From assembly GCF_001673535.1 (NCBI RefSeq), contig NZ_LZLY01000119.1:62001-126000 (forward strand): a stretch of DNA of 64,000 nucleotides, given 5' to 3'. This stretch comes from Mycobacterium sp. 1081908.1. GTDB lineage: Bacteria > Actinomycetota > Actinomycetes > Mycobacteriales > Mycobacteriaceae. A program made the position numbers and the translations under genes. Each line of letters begins with the position of its first letter. Positions within the stretch are counted from its first letter, which is position 1. The notes beneath the pieces are model-generated. The model was not told where the DNA came from. It saw only the letters and a program-made list of their open reading frames with translations, and searched no databases. Below, piece by piece: positions 48,498 through 56,560 of this stretch.

Positions 48498-48521
48498 GCG
48501 GGTCCTTCCCCTCTCGTCCAG

Positions 48522-48533
48522 CCAACCAGTTGG
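48522..48533. promoter_or_regulatory. Inverted repeat CCAAC-CA-GTTGG upstream of the SDR gene
   Basis: A perfect 5-bp inverted repeat with a 2-nt spacer lies 25 bp upstream of the SDR ATG, and a TTGG repeat follows. The same CCAAC-N2-GTTGG pattern recurs upstream of the thiolase operon at 58568-58579, suggesting a shared TetR-type regulator. Confidence 0.55.
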
Positions 48534-48540
48534 TTGGCGA

Positions 48541-49623
48541 CTATACCCAGTCCGCCAGCACCGATTCGACGTCGGCCATCGGCTCCGCCGGGCGGGGGGT
48601 CTCCGGCGACGTGCGGGAGAACCGCGGCGCCGGCAACGGCTGCAGGCCCCCGTTCACCTCGTAGAAGGTGTCGCGCTCGGTGATGTGCGGCTCGGTCTGC
48701 ACCTCGCCGAAGGCCAGCACCGGCGTTACGCAGGCGTCCGAGTCGGCGAACACCTTGGCCCAGTGGTCGCGGTCGCGGCTGGCGAACGTCTCGGTCAGCA
48801 CCGCCCGCAGTTCGGGCCAGCGGGCGGCGTCGTTCTGCGGCGGCAGGTTGGCGGCGTCCAGACCCAGCCCGGCCAGCATGGCCGCGTAGAACTGCGGCTC
48901 GATGGCGCCGACGGCGACGTACCGGCCGTCGGCGCACTCGTAGGTGTCGTAGTAGGGCGCGCCGCCGTCGAGCATGTTGGTGCCGCGCACGTCGGTCCAC
49001 ATGCCGGAGGAGCGCATCTGCCACATCATCTGGATCAGCACGCTGGAGCCGTCGACCATGGCGGCGTCGACGACCTGACCCTTGCCCGAGCTCTGCCGCT
49101 CCCACAGCGCGGACAGGATGCCGACCAGCAAGAACATCGAGCCCCCGCCGAAGTCGCCGACGAGGTTGAGCGGGGGCACCGGCCGCTCGTTGGCCCGGCC
49201 GATGGCGTGCAGGATGCCGTTCAGCGAGATGTAGTTGATGTCGTGGCCGGCCTGCTGGCTGCGCGGGCCGGTCTGGCCCCAGCCGGTCATGCGGGCGTAG
49301 ACCAGCCGGTCGTTGACCTTCGCGCAGTCCTCGGGGCCCAGGCCGAGCCGCTCGGTGACCCCGGGCCGGTAGCCCTCGATCAGCACGTCGGCTTTGGCGA
49401 CCAGCCTGAGCACGCTTTCGCGGCCCTCGTCGGACTTGAGGTCGGCCGTGACGATGCGCCGGTTGCGGCTCATGGAGTCCTTCACGACGCCGCCCGGGGC
49501 GCCCGAGGGCCGGTCGACGCGAACCACGTCCGCGCCGAGGTCCCCCAGGATCATCGCGGCATGCGGGCCGGGCCCGATGCCGGACAACTCGACAACACGC
49601 AATCCCTGCAGCGGTCCCGCCAT
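48541..49623 (-). CDS. mcr: Alpha-methylacyl-CoA racemase
   Basis: Interconverts (R)- and (S)-2-methylacyl-CoA so that branched chains and the cholesterol side chain can enter beta-oxidation. 360-residue CaiB/BaiF (class III CoA-transferase fold) protein nearly identical in motif layout to M. tuberculosis MCR. It starts MAGPLQGLRVVELSGIGPGP. Catalytic elements are AGHDINYIS (His), NLVGDFGGG (Asp) and PYYDTYECADG (Glu). ATG 49623 gives the exact 360-residue length; the longer open frame upstream is not coding on this strand. Confidence 0.94.
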   Translation of the reverse strand: MAGPLQGLRVVELSGIGPGPHAAMILGDLGADVVRVDRPSGAPGGVVKDSMSRNRRIVTADLKSDEGRESVLRLVAKADVLIEGYRPGVTERLGLGPEDCAKVNDRLVYARMTGWGQTGPRSQQAGHDINYISLNGILHAIGRANERPVPPLNLVGDFGGGSMFLLVGILSALWERQSSGKGQVVDAAMVDGSSVLIQMMWQMRSSGMWTDVRGTNMLDGGAPYYDTYECADGRYVAVGAIEPQFYAAMLAGLGLDAANLPPQNDAARWPELRAVLTETFASRDRDHWAKVFADSDACVTPVLAFGEVQTEPHITERDTFYEVNGGLQPLPAPRFSRTSPETPRPAEPMADVESVLADWV

Positions 49624-49717
49624 TGGTGCACCCAGCCTTTCGTCCGCTCTGACGTCTTTTCGCATCTTCGCAGCCGCGCCCGGCGGCCACGCACCCCGGT
49701 CACATATGGTGAGCCCC

Positions 49718-50530
49718 ATGCCGGATTCTGGGATCGCCACGCTCGCGCCCGTCGCGGGACTCGACGTCACGCTGACCGACGGCGTGCTGTCGGTGACCAT
49801 CAACCGCCCCGACAGCCTGAATTCCCTGACGATCCCGGTGATCACCGGCATCGCCGACGCGATGGAACGCGCGGCCACCGACCCCGACGTCAGGGTGGTG
49901 CGCCTCGGCGGGGCCGGCCGCGGCTTCTGCTCCGGGGCGGGCATCAGCGCCGACGACATGTCGGGCAGCGGCGGGGTCCCGCCGGACGAGATCGTGCTGG
50001 AGATCAACCGGCTGGTGCGGGCCATCGCGGCGGTGCCACACCCGGTGATCGCCGTCGTCCAGGGGCCGGCGGCCGGCGTGGGTGTGTCCCTCGCGCTGGC
50101 CTGTGACGTCGTATTGGCTTCCGACAAAGCGTTTTTCATGCTCGCATTCACCAAGATCGGGTTGATGCCCGACGGGGGCGCGTCGGCGTTGATCGCGGCC
50201 GCGATCGGCCGGATCCGGGCGATGCAGATGGCGTTGCTGCCCGAGCGACTGCCCGCCGCCGAGGCGCTGTCCTGTGGACTGGTCACCGCCGTCTATCCCG
50301 CGGACGACTTCGAGGCCGAGGCCGACAAGGTGATCAAGCGGTTGTTGGCGGGCCCCGCGGTCGCGTTCGCCAAGACCAAGCAGGCGATCAACGCGGCCAC
50401 GCTCACCGAACTGGACCCCGCCCTGCAGCGCGAATACGAAGGGCAGTCGCGCCTGCTGGTGTCGCACGACTTCAAAGAGGGCACAACGGCTTTCCAACAG
50501 CGCCGCGCTCCCGACTTCACTGATCGCTGA
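49718..50530 (+). CDS. Enoyl-CoA hydratase/isomerase-family protein (EchA11-like)
   Basis: 270-residue crotonase-fold protein. Oxyanion-hole segments are GRGFCSGAGISADDM and QGPAAGVGVSLALACDVVLA. The two glutamates used by true hydratases (in the CELAMMCD and GQPEILLG regions of rat crotonase) align with Ser and a hydrophobic residue here, so ordinary hydration is unlikely; isomerase or another reaction is possible. ATG 49718 (MPDSG) or the in-frame ATG 49706 (MVSPMPDSG) may be the start. Divergent from mcr. Confidence 0.85.
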   Translation: MPDSGIATLAPVAGLDVTLTDGVLSVTINRPDSLNSLTIPVITGIADAMERAATDPDVRVVRLGGAGRGFCSGAGISADDMSGSGGVPPDEIVLEINRLVRAIAAVPHPVIAVVQGPAAGVGVSLALACDVVLASDKAFFMLAFTKIGLMPDGGASALIAAAIGRIRAMQMALLPERLPAAEALSCGLVTAVYPADDFEAEADKVIKRLLAGPAVAFAKTKQAINAATLTELDPALQREYEGQSRLLVSHDFKEGTTAFQQRRAPDFTDR

Positions 50531-50606
50531 CGGGCTTAGCCCCGGCCAGAACCGGCAATCCTTCCTCGCGTTGGGTCCGAATACCCACACGAGGGAAGGA
50601 GGTCGC

Positions 50607-51977
50607 ATGGTCCGCTGCCTGGTGACTGGAGCGACCGGCTACATCGGCGCCCGGCTGGTGCCCCGCCTGCTGGACGAGGGCCACGACGTTCGCGCCCTGG
50701 CCCGCGACCCGGGCAAGCTGGCCGACGTGCCGTGGCGCGACCGAGCGGAGGTGGCGCGCGGCGATCTCGGCGACGTCGAATCGCTGACCGCGGCGTTCGA
50801 CGGGATCGACGTCGTCTACTACCTGGTCCACTCGATGGGCGGGTCGAAGGATTTCGCCGCCGAGGAGTCCCGCGCGGTGGGCAATGTCGTGGCGGCCGCT
50901 CGCCGCGCCGGGGTGCGACGGATGGTGTATCTGAGCGGGTTGCATCCCGAGGGCACCAAGCTGTCCGAGCACCTCGAGTCCCGCGCGGCCGTGGGCGAAG
51001 CCCTGATCGACTCCGGCATCGAGACCGTGGTGCTGCAGGCCGGAGTGGTCATCGGGTCGGGCTCCGCGTCCTTCGAGCTGATCCGGCACCTCACCGACCG
51101 GCTGCCCGTGATGACCACGCCGAAGTGGGTGCGCAACAAGATTCAGCCGATCGCCGTCCGCGATGCGCTCCACTACCTGGTCGCCGCGGCGACGGCGCCG
51201 GTGCCGGAGTCGCGGGCGTGGGACATCGGCGGACCCGACGTCCTCGAGTACGGCGACATGATGCGGGGCTACGCCGAGGTCGCCGGGCTGGGCAGGCGTT
51301 ACCTGATCGTGCTGCCGTTCCTGACCCCCACGATCGCCAGCCTGTGGATCGGGGCCGTCACCCCGATCCCGCCCGGGCTGGCGCGCCCGCTGATCGAATC
51401 GCTGGAATGCGATGCGGTGATGCGCAATTCGGACATCGACGGCATCATCGAGCCGCCGCCGGGCGGCCTGACCGGCTACCGGCGCTCCGTCGAATTCGCG
51501 CTCGATCGCGGGACCCGGGGCCTGACCGGCGCCACCTGGGCCTCGCTGGGCTCGGACCCCGCCGAGCCGCTGCCCAGCGACCCGGACTGGGCCGGCGAGA
51601 TCATCCACTCCGACGTCCGGACCGCCGAGACCGCTGCGGAGCCCGGCGAGGTTTGGCAGGCGGCCGAGCAGGGGATCGCCCGGCGCCGCATGTTCAAGGG
51701 CTGGGCCGTGCAGGCCCGCGAGCCCGGCGGCGCGCTGCGGTTGCGCTCCGGGCCGCGGTTGGTAGGCCAGGGCTGGCTCGAGATCGGGGCCGTGCCGCGG
51801 GACGGCGGGGGCAGCGAATACACCCAGCGGGCGACCTTTGTGCCGCGCGGCCTTCCCGGGCGGTTGTTTTGGTTTGCGTTGCGGCCCTTGCGGATTGGTG
51901 CGCTGCGCGCGTTGGCGCGCGACGCGGTGCGACCTCCGGTCACACGCCGAACAGCGGGGGCAGTGCGAGCACCATGA
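50607..51977 (+). CDS. NAD(P)-binding Rossmann protein with C-terminal DUF2867-like domain
   Basis: 456 residues. An atypical SDR N-terminal domain (CLVTGATGYIGARLVPRLLD, then VVYYLVHSMGG, then VYLSGLHPEG) is followed by a C-terminal region (about 330-450) resembling DUF2867. GGAGG lies 4 nt before ATG 50607. It is a paralogue of the minus-strand protein at 52659-53807 (both have VYYLVH / LYYLVH, HYLVAA and PPPGGL / PDPPGGLL motifs). Its 3' end overlaps the convergent CPBP gene by 38 bp. Substrate unknown. Confidence 0.8.
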   Translation: MVRCLVTGATGYIGARLVPRLLDEGHDVRALARDPGKLADVPWRDRAEVARGDLGDVESLTAAFDGIDVVYYLVHSMGGSKDFAAEESRAVGNVVAAARRAGVRRMVYLSGLHPEGTKLSEHLESRAAVGEALIDSGIETVVLQAGVVIGSGSASFELIRHLTDRLPVMTTPKWVRNKIQPIAVRDALHYLVAAATAPVPESRAWDIGGPDVLEYGDMMRGYAEVAGLGRRYLIVLPFLTPTIASLWIGAVTPIPPGLARPLIESLECDAVMRNSDIDGIIEPPPGGLTGYRRSVEFALDRGTRGLTGATWASLGSDPAEPLPSDPDWAGEIIHSDVRTAETAAEPGEVWQAAEQGIARRRMFKGWAVQAREPGGALRLRSGPRLVGQGWLEIGAVPRDGGGSEYTQRATFVPRGLPGRLFWFALRPLRIGALRALARDAVRPPVTRRTAGAVRAP

Positions 51978-52662
51978 TCAGGGCCCAGACGAAGTGGGTC
52001 AGCACCGGCGCCAGCACCCCGCCGCTGGCCCGGCGTTCGAGCGCGCACACCGTACCCAGGATGATCGCGGCGAACCCCAGCATCGGGTTGCCGCTGGCCA
52101 GGGTCGCGCAGATGTAGAGCAGCGTCGAAATCGCCACCGGGCGGTGGCGCCCCAGCGCGGTATAGAGCGCGCCGCGAAAGAAGACCTCCTCGGCGATGCC
52201 GTTGATCAGGGTGATCGCCACGATGAACGGCAGGTAGCCGTGATGGGCGAACAGCAGCACCCGGGTGATCAGGGCCGCGACGGGCGGTATCTCCCGGGCG
52301 ATCAGCCCGCCCACCACGAAGGCGCCCCCGAGCAGCAGGCCGACGATCGTCCCGGTGATGACGGGCCGTTGGTTGCGCCCGCGCCAGCAGATGCCGCCCA
52401 GATGCAGTGGGCCCGAAAGGAATCCGCCGACGATCCATACCGCCGCCAGCAGAAGGGTCATCCAGTAGAAGCTCGACTCCCCCGGATGCCGGCGCAACGA
52501 GAAACCGAGCACCGCGGCGCCGATCGCCAGGGTGATCGCGACGACGACGCGTCGGCGTCGCACCACGCCGGGCGGTTCGTTATGGGGCACAGCGACATTG
52601 GTGATGGCGCGGCGCAATTCGGAGGCGACGCTGGCGCGATACGGAGCGGTCGACTGGGTCAT
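51940..52662 (-). CDS. CPBP-family intramembrane glutamic protease
   Basis: 240 residues with about six hydrophobic helices and the CPBP/Rce1 motifs EEVFFRG (Glu158-Glu159, Arg163), LLYICATLASG and HFVWALIM near the C-terminus. Family members are membrane proteases in prenyl-protein or bacteriocin-immunity contexts; its substrate is unknown. ATG 52662 overlaps the upstream gene as ATGA. Confidence 0.82.
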   Translation of the reverse strand: MTQSTAPYRASVASELRRAITNVAVPHNEPPGVVRRRRVVVAITLAIGAAVLGFSLRRHPGESSFYWMTLLLAAVWIVGGFLSGPLHLGGICWRGRNQRPVITGTIVGLLLGGAFVVGGLIAREIPPVAALITRVLLFAHHGYLPFIVAITLINGIAEEVFFRGALYTALGRHRPVAISTLLYICATLASGNPMLGFAAIILGTVCALERRASGGVLAPVLTHFVWALIMVLALPPLFGV

Positions 52663-53807
52663 GCGGGGCGCACCTTGGCGTTGAGCGCGAGCACGATGTC
52701 GAGGCCGGTGCGCAGCGCACCGGCGAGCGGTCCGGGGACGCGGTTGACTAACCCCAGCGTGGGCCGCGCGACGCGCGGGGTCACCGCGCGGGCGAGCCGG
52801 CGGATGCGCAGGGCGTCGCCGCCGGCCCACGCGGGGTCGCTGTCGGCCAGCTGATGGGGGTCGGTCAGGGCGTTGACGGGTTTGGGCCGGCGGCTGGACC
52901 GGTCCGCCAGGGCCAGGGCGATGGCGTCCTCGACGCCGAGCAGTCCGCCCGGCGGGTCGGGCACCCGATCGCGCAGCCCGCTGACGGACGCGACCATCGG
53001 GTGGTCCAGTGACTCGACCAGGTCGGCGGCCAGTCCCGGGGGCACCGGCAGCGCGACCCCCGTGACCAGCGAAGCCAGCGAGGTGTCGACCCGGCCGACC
53101 GGCAATGCGGCGTGCCACCGGCCGGAGACCCGCGCATACGTCTTGAGCAGCTCGCGGTAGGAGGTCGTGGCGGGCCCGCAGATGTCGTAGGCGCCCGCGG
53201 GCACCCTCTCGGGGTCCGCCGCGGCCACGAGATAGTGCAGGACATCGCGGATGGAGATCGGGTCGATCGGGTTGTCCATCCAGGTCGGTATCGGCATGAG
53301 CGGGAACCGGTCGCCCACGTAGCGCATCATCTCGAACGACGTCGAGCCCGCCCCGATGATCATCGCCGCGCCCAGCCACACCAGTTCCGGGCCACCCTCG
53401 ACCGTCAGGGCCTCGGCCACCTCGGCCCGGCTGGTCAGGTGCTCCGACAGCGCCTCGTCGGCCGGCACGAAGCCGCCGAGGTAGACGATGCGCCGCACAC
53501 CGGCCGCACCCGCCGCCACCGCGACGTTGGTGGCCGCGGCCTCGTCGGCGTCGCGGAAGCCGGGCTGACCGATGGCGTGCACCAGGTAATACAGCACGTC
53601 GATCGGGCCCGCGGCGGCCAGGCCCGCCCGCACCGACTCCGGGTCCGACGCGTCGAGGATGACCGCCGTGACGTCGTCGAACCAACCTAAACGCTTGAGA
53701 CGCTCCGGTTTTCGGGTGGCGGTCACCACCTGATGCCCATCCGCAAGCAGCGCTGTGACCAGGCGCGAGCCGACGTAACCGGTGGCGCCGGTGACCAGAA
53801 TCCGCAT
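52659..53807 (-). CDS. NAD(P)-binding Rossmann-fold protein
   Basis: 382 residues. An atypical SDR/NmrA-like domain starts MRILVTGATGYVGSRLVTAL, then IDVLYYLVHAIGQ, RRIVYLGGFVPADE and DILHYLVAA-like DVLHYLVAAADPE. It lacks the extra C-terminal domain of its paralogue at 50607-51977. Coupled by ATGA to the CPBP protease gene. Divergent from the type III PKS gene across 53 bp, so co-regulation with that operon is possible. Confidence 0.8.
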   Translation of the reverse strand: MRILVTGATGYVGSRLVTALLADGHQVVTATRKPERLKRLGWFDDVTAVILDASDPESVRAGLAAAGPIDVLYYLVHAIGQPGFRDADEAAATNVAVAAGAAGVRRIVYLGGFVPADEALSEHLTSRAEVAEALTVEGGPELVWLGAAMIIGAGSTSFEMMRYVGDRFPLMPIPTWMDNPIDPISIRDVLHYLVAAADPERVPAGAYDICGPATTSYRELLKTYARVSGRWHAALPVGRVDTSLASLVTGVALPVPPGLAADLVESLDHPMVASVSGLRDRVPDPPGGLLGVEDAIALALADRSSRRPKPVNALTDPHQLADSDPAWAGGDALRIRRLARAVTPRVARPTLGLVNRVPGPLAGALRTGLDIVLALNAKVRPA

Positions 53808-53860
53808 ACTCCCGACACTAGCGACTGAACCGATCGGGCGTCGGCGCCGTCACCCCCTAC

Positions 53861-54949
53861 ATGGAGGAGATAATCGGGGGCAGTTCCGCATGCGTGCGGA
53901 TGAAAACACCAACAACGAGCCCGTCCGTGGCGGGCGTGGCAGTCAAATTCCCACCCAACCGCTACACCCAGGACGAAACCATCGGCGCGCTGACCGAGTT
54001 CGCCGGGCCGGAATTTCAGAAGTTCGCCCGGACCAGCGGGGTCGAATTCCGGAACATCGCGCTGCCGGTCTCGCGATACGGCGAGTTGAGCGGCTTCACC
54101 GAGGCCAACGACGCCTACATTGAAATCGCCCTGGACCTGGCCGAGGAGGCGCTGCGCGCGGCGCTCGACCAGGCAAAACTCAAGCCGTCCGACGTCGACA
54201 TCGTGTTTTCGACGACGGTCACCGGGCTCGCGGTGCCGTCACTCGAGGCCCGGCTGGCCTCGCGGGTGGGGTTGCGCCAGGACGTCAAACGCGTCCCGCT
54301 GTTCGGCCTGGGCTGTGTGGCCGGCGCTGCCGGCCTCGCCCGGGTGTACGACTACCTGCGGGCCTACCCCGATCAGGTGGCGGTGCTGCTGGCGGTGGAA
54401 CTGTGCTCGCTGACCGTTCAGCGCGAGGACAATTCGATCCCAAACCTGGTGGCGTCCAGCCTGTTTGGTGACGCCGCCGGCGTCGTCGTCGCGACGGGCG
54501 CCGACCGGGCGCCGGTCGGGCCGAGGCTGTTGGCGACCCGCAGCCGGACCTACCCGGACACCGAAGACGTGTTGGGCTGGAACATCGGTAGCAGCGGGTT
54601 TCGGATCGTCCTGTCCGTGGAGATCTCGACCATCGTCGAGAAGTATTTGGGCGACGACATCCGCGACTTCCTCGCCGATCACGGGTTGAGCACGTCCGAC
54701 GTCTCGACGTGGTTGTTGCACGCCGCCGGGCCGAAGGTGATCGACGCGGTGGAAAGCGTGTTGGACCTGCCGGCGGATGCGTTCGACCGCACCAGAAACT
54801 CGTTGCGCGACAACGGAAACCTCTCGTCGGTTTCGGTGCTTGATATACTCCGTGCCACCATGGCCGACCCACCGTCGCCAGGCTCCATCGGGCTGATGAT
54901 CGCGATGGGGCCGGGCTTCTCCGCCGAACTCGTCCTGCTGAGCTGGTAG
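53861..54949 (+). CDS. Type III polyketide synthase (alkylresorcinol/alkylpyrone type)
   Basis: Homodimeric ketosynthase that extends acyl-CoA starters with malonyl-CoA and cyclises them. 362 residues with the full triad: Cys152 in FGLGCVAGAAGLAR, His287 in WLLHAAGPKV and Asn320 in DNGNLSSVSVLDIL. The C-terminal GPGFSAELVLL is the family signature. The next two genes encode an ICMT-like methyltransferase and an FAD oxidoreductase, the same trio as srsABC of Streptomyces griseus and the mycobacterial polyketide-quinone loci. Start ATG 53861 is the first in frame, but GTG 53894 and ATG 53900 are possible; the conserved part begins at about residue 23. Confidence 0.93.
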   Translation: MEEIIGGSSACVRMKTPTTSPSVAGVAVKFPPNRYTQDETIGALTEFAGPEFQKFARTSGVEFRNIALPVSRYGELSGFTEANDAYIEIALDLAEEALRAALDQAKLKPSDVDIVFSTTVTGLAVPSLEARLASRVGLRQDVKRVPLFGLGCVAGAAGLARVYDYLRAYPDQVAVLLAVELCSLTVQREDNSIPNLVASSLFGDAAGVVVATGADRAPVGPRLLATRSRTYPDTEDVLGWNIGSSGFRIVLSVEISTIVEKYLGDDIRDFLADHGLSTSDVSTWLLHAAGPKVIDAVESVLDLPADAFDRTRNSLRDNGNLSSVSVLDILRATMADPPSPGSIGLMIAMGPGFSAELVLLSW

Positions 54950-54963
54950 GGCGCGGTAGGACT

Positions 54964-55464
54964 ATGTATTACTTGCTGATTCTCGCGGTGGGCGCCGAAC
55001 GGCTCGCCGAGCTGGTGGTGGCCAAACGAAACGCGCGATGGGCTTTCGCCCAGGGCGGCAAGGAGTTTGGCCACGACCACTATCCGGTAATGGTCACGCT
55101 GCACACCGCGCTGCTGCTCGGTTGTCTCGTCGAGCCCTGGGCGCTGCACCGGCCGTTCATCCCATGGCTGGGCTGGCCGATGGTGGCCATCGCGGTGCTG
55201 AGCCAGGTGTTGCGCTGGTGGTGCATCACGACGCTGGGCCAACGGTGGAACACGCGGGTGATCGTGCTGCCGGAGGCGCCGCTGGTGGTCCGGGGCCCGT
55301 ATCGCTGGTTCCATCACCCGAACTATGTTGCCGTGGTGGCCGAGGGTTTTGCGCTGCCGTTGGCGCACACCGCGTGGCTGACGGCGATCGTTTTCACGCT
55401 GGCCAACGCGCTGTTGCTGAGGGTGCGGCTGCGGGTGGAGAACTCGGCGTTGGGCTACGCATGA
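54964..55464 (+). CDS. Isoprenylcysteine carboxyl methyltransferase-like membrane methyltransferase (Rv1139c-like)
   Basis: 166-residue protein with about four helices and the ICMT/PEMT motif VVRGPYRWFHHPNYVAVVAE. In type III PKS operons this family O- or C-methylates the polyketide-derived phenol or quinone. It begins 14 bp after the PKS stop and its TGA overlaps the next ATG (ATGA, 55461-55464), so all three genes form one translationally linked operon. M. tuberculosis Rv1139c is the apparent orthologue. Confidence 0.88.
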   Translation: MYYLLILAVGAERLAELVVAKRNARWAFAQGGKEFGHDHYPVMVTLHTALLLGCLVEPWALHRPFIPWLGWPMVAIAVLSQVLRWWCITTLGQRWNTRVIVLPEAPLVVRGPYRWFHHPNYVAVVAEGFALPLAHTAWLTAIVFTLANALLLRVRLRVENSALGYA

Positions 55465-56477
55465 CCGACTACGACTCGGACCTGCTGATCGTCGGCGGCG
55501 GCCCGGGCGGCCTCGCCACGGCGTTACACGCTCGACGTCTTGGGCTTTCGGTGATCGTGGCCGAGCCGCGCGAGGGCCCGATCGACAAGGCGTGCGGCGA
55601 GGGACTGATGCCCGGAGGTCTGGCCGAGCTGACGTCGCTCGGCGTGGACCCGGCGGGCATGCCGTTCCACGGGATCGCCTACGTGAGCGAACAACGCCGG
55701 GCCGAGGCGCGGTTTCGGGGCGGGCCGGGCAGGGGTGTGCGGCGCACCACGCTGCACGCGGCGCTGGCGGCCCGGGCCAAAGAGGAAGACACCGAATGGA
55801 TTCGGGCTCGAGTGACCAGTGTCGCGCAGGACGCGCACGGCGTGACGGCCGCGGGTGTGCGCGCCAAGTGGATGGTGGCCGCCGACGGGCTACATTCGCC
55901 GGTGCGGCGCGCCCTCGGAATCAAGGCCACGGCCGGGACGCCGCGGCGCCACGGTGTGCGCTGGCACTTCAAGGTGCCGGTGTGGTCGGAGTTCGTGGAG
56001 GTGCACTGGTCGCGCTGGGGTGAGGCCTACGTGACCCCGGTGGAGCCGGACCTGGTCGGCGTGGCGATCCTGTCCGGCGGGCGGCCCGACCTGGGCTGGT
56101 TCCCGTGGCTGGCCCGTCACCTGGCGGGCGCCGAGCGCGGGCACGCCCGCGGCGCCGGGCCGCTGCGCCAGGTGGTTTCCCGCCGCGTCGCAGGGCGGGT
56201 GCTGCTCGTCGGCGATGCCGCCGGCTACGAGGACGCCCTGACCGGCGAGGGCATCAGCCTCGCGGTCAAGCAGGCGGCCGCGGCGGTCGAGGCCATCGTC
56301 AACGATGCGCCGGGCTCCTACGAGGCCGCGTGGCACCGGGTCACGCGCAACTACCGGCTGCTCACCCGGGCGCTGGTGCTGGGCAGCGCGCCGCGGGTGG
56401 CGCGCCGCGCCATTGTCCCGGCGTGCACGCTGCTGCCGGGCGTTTTCGACCGCGCCGTGAACACCCTCGCCAGCTAG
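55461..56477 (+). CDS. FAD-dependent oxidoreductase/hydroxylase, geranylgeranyl-reductase-like (Rv1138c-like)
   Basis: 338 residues. The FAD dinucleotide-binding motif LLIVGGGPGGLATALHARRL is at the N-terminus, KACGEGLMPGGL follows, the DG motif is WMVAADGLHSPVRRALG, and the GD motif VLLVGDAAGYEDALTGEGIS binds ribityl. The family hydroxylates aromatic rings or reduces lipid double bonds. Last gene of the type III PKS operon, where a phenolic-lipid hydroxylase yielding a quinone is the expected role. It ends just before a large terminator. Confidence 0.88.
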   Translation: MTDYDSDLLIVGGGPGGLATALHARRLGLSVIVAEPREGPIDKACGEGLMPGGLAELTSLGVDPAGMPFHGIAYVSEQRRAEARFRGGPGRGVRRTTLHAALAARAKEEDTEWIRARVTSVAQDAHGVTAAGVRAKWMVAADGLHSPVRRALGIKATAGTPRRHGVRWHFKVPVWSEFVEVHWSRWGEAYVTPVEPDLVGVAILSGGRPDLGWFPWLARHLAGAERGHARGAGPLRQVVSRRVAGRVLLVGDAAGYEDALTGEGISLAVKQAAAAVEAIVNDAPGSYEAAWHRVTRNYRLLTRALVLGSAPRVARRAIVPACTLLPGVFDRAVNTLAS

Positions 56478-56494
56478 CGAGGACATCGACAGCG

Positions 56495-56552
56495 CGAGCA
56501 GACGCAAAAGCCCCCTTTTCGGAACGAAAATGGGGGCTTTTGCGTCTGCTCG
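56495..56552. terminator. Bidirectional intrinsic terminator with 21-bp perfect arms
   Basis: Left arm 56495-56515 and right arm 56532-56552 are perfect complements (CGAGCAGACGCAAAAGCCCC C and its reverse complement). The loop itself can pair TTTTC with GAAAA around GGAAC, extending the stem to 26 bp with a single bulged T. T runs flank both sides. It separates the PKS operon from the convergent enoyl-CoA hydratase gene. Confidence 0.92.
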
Positions 56553-56560
56553 TCAGCCTG

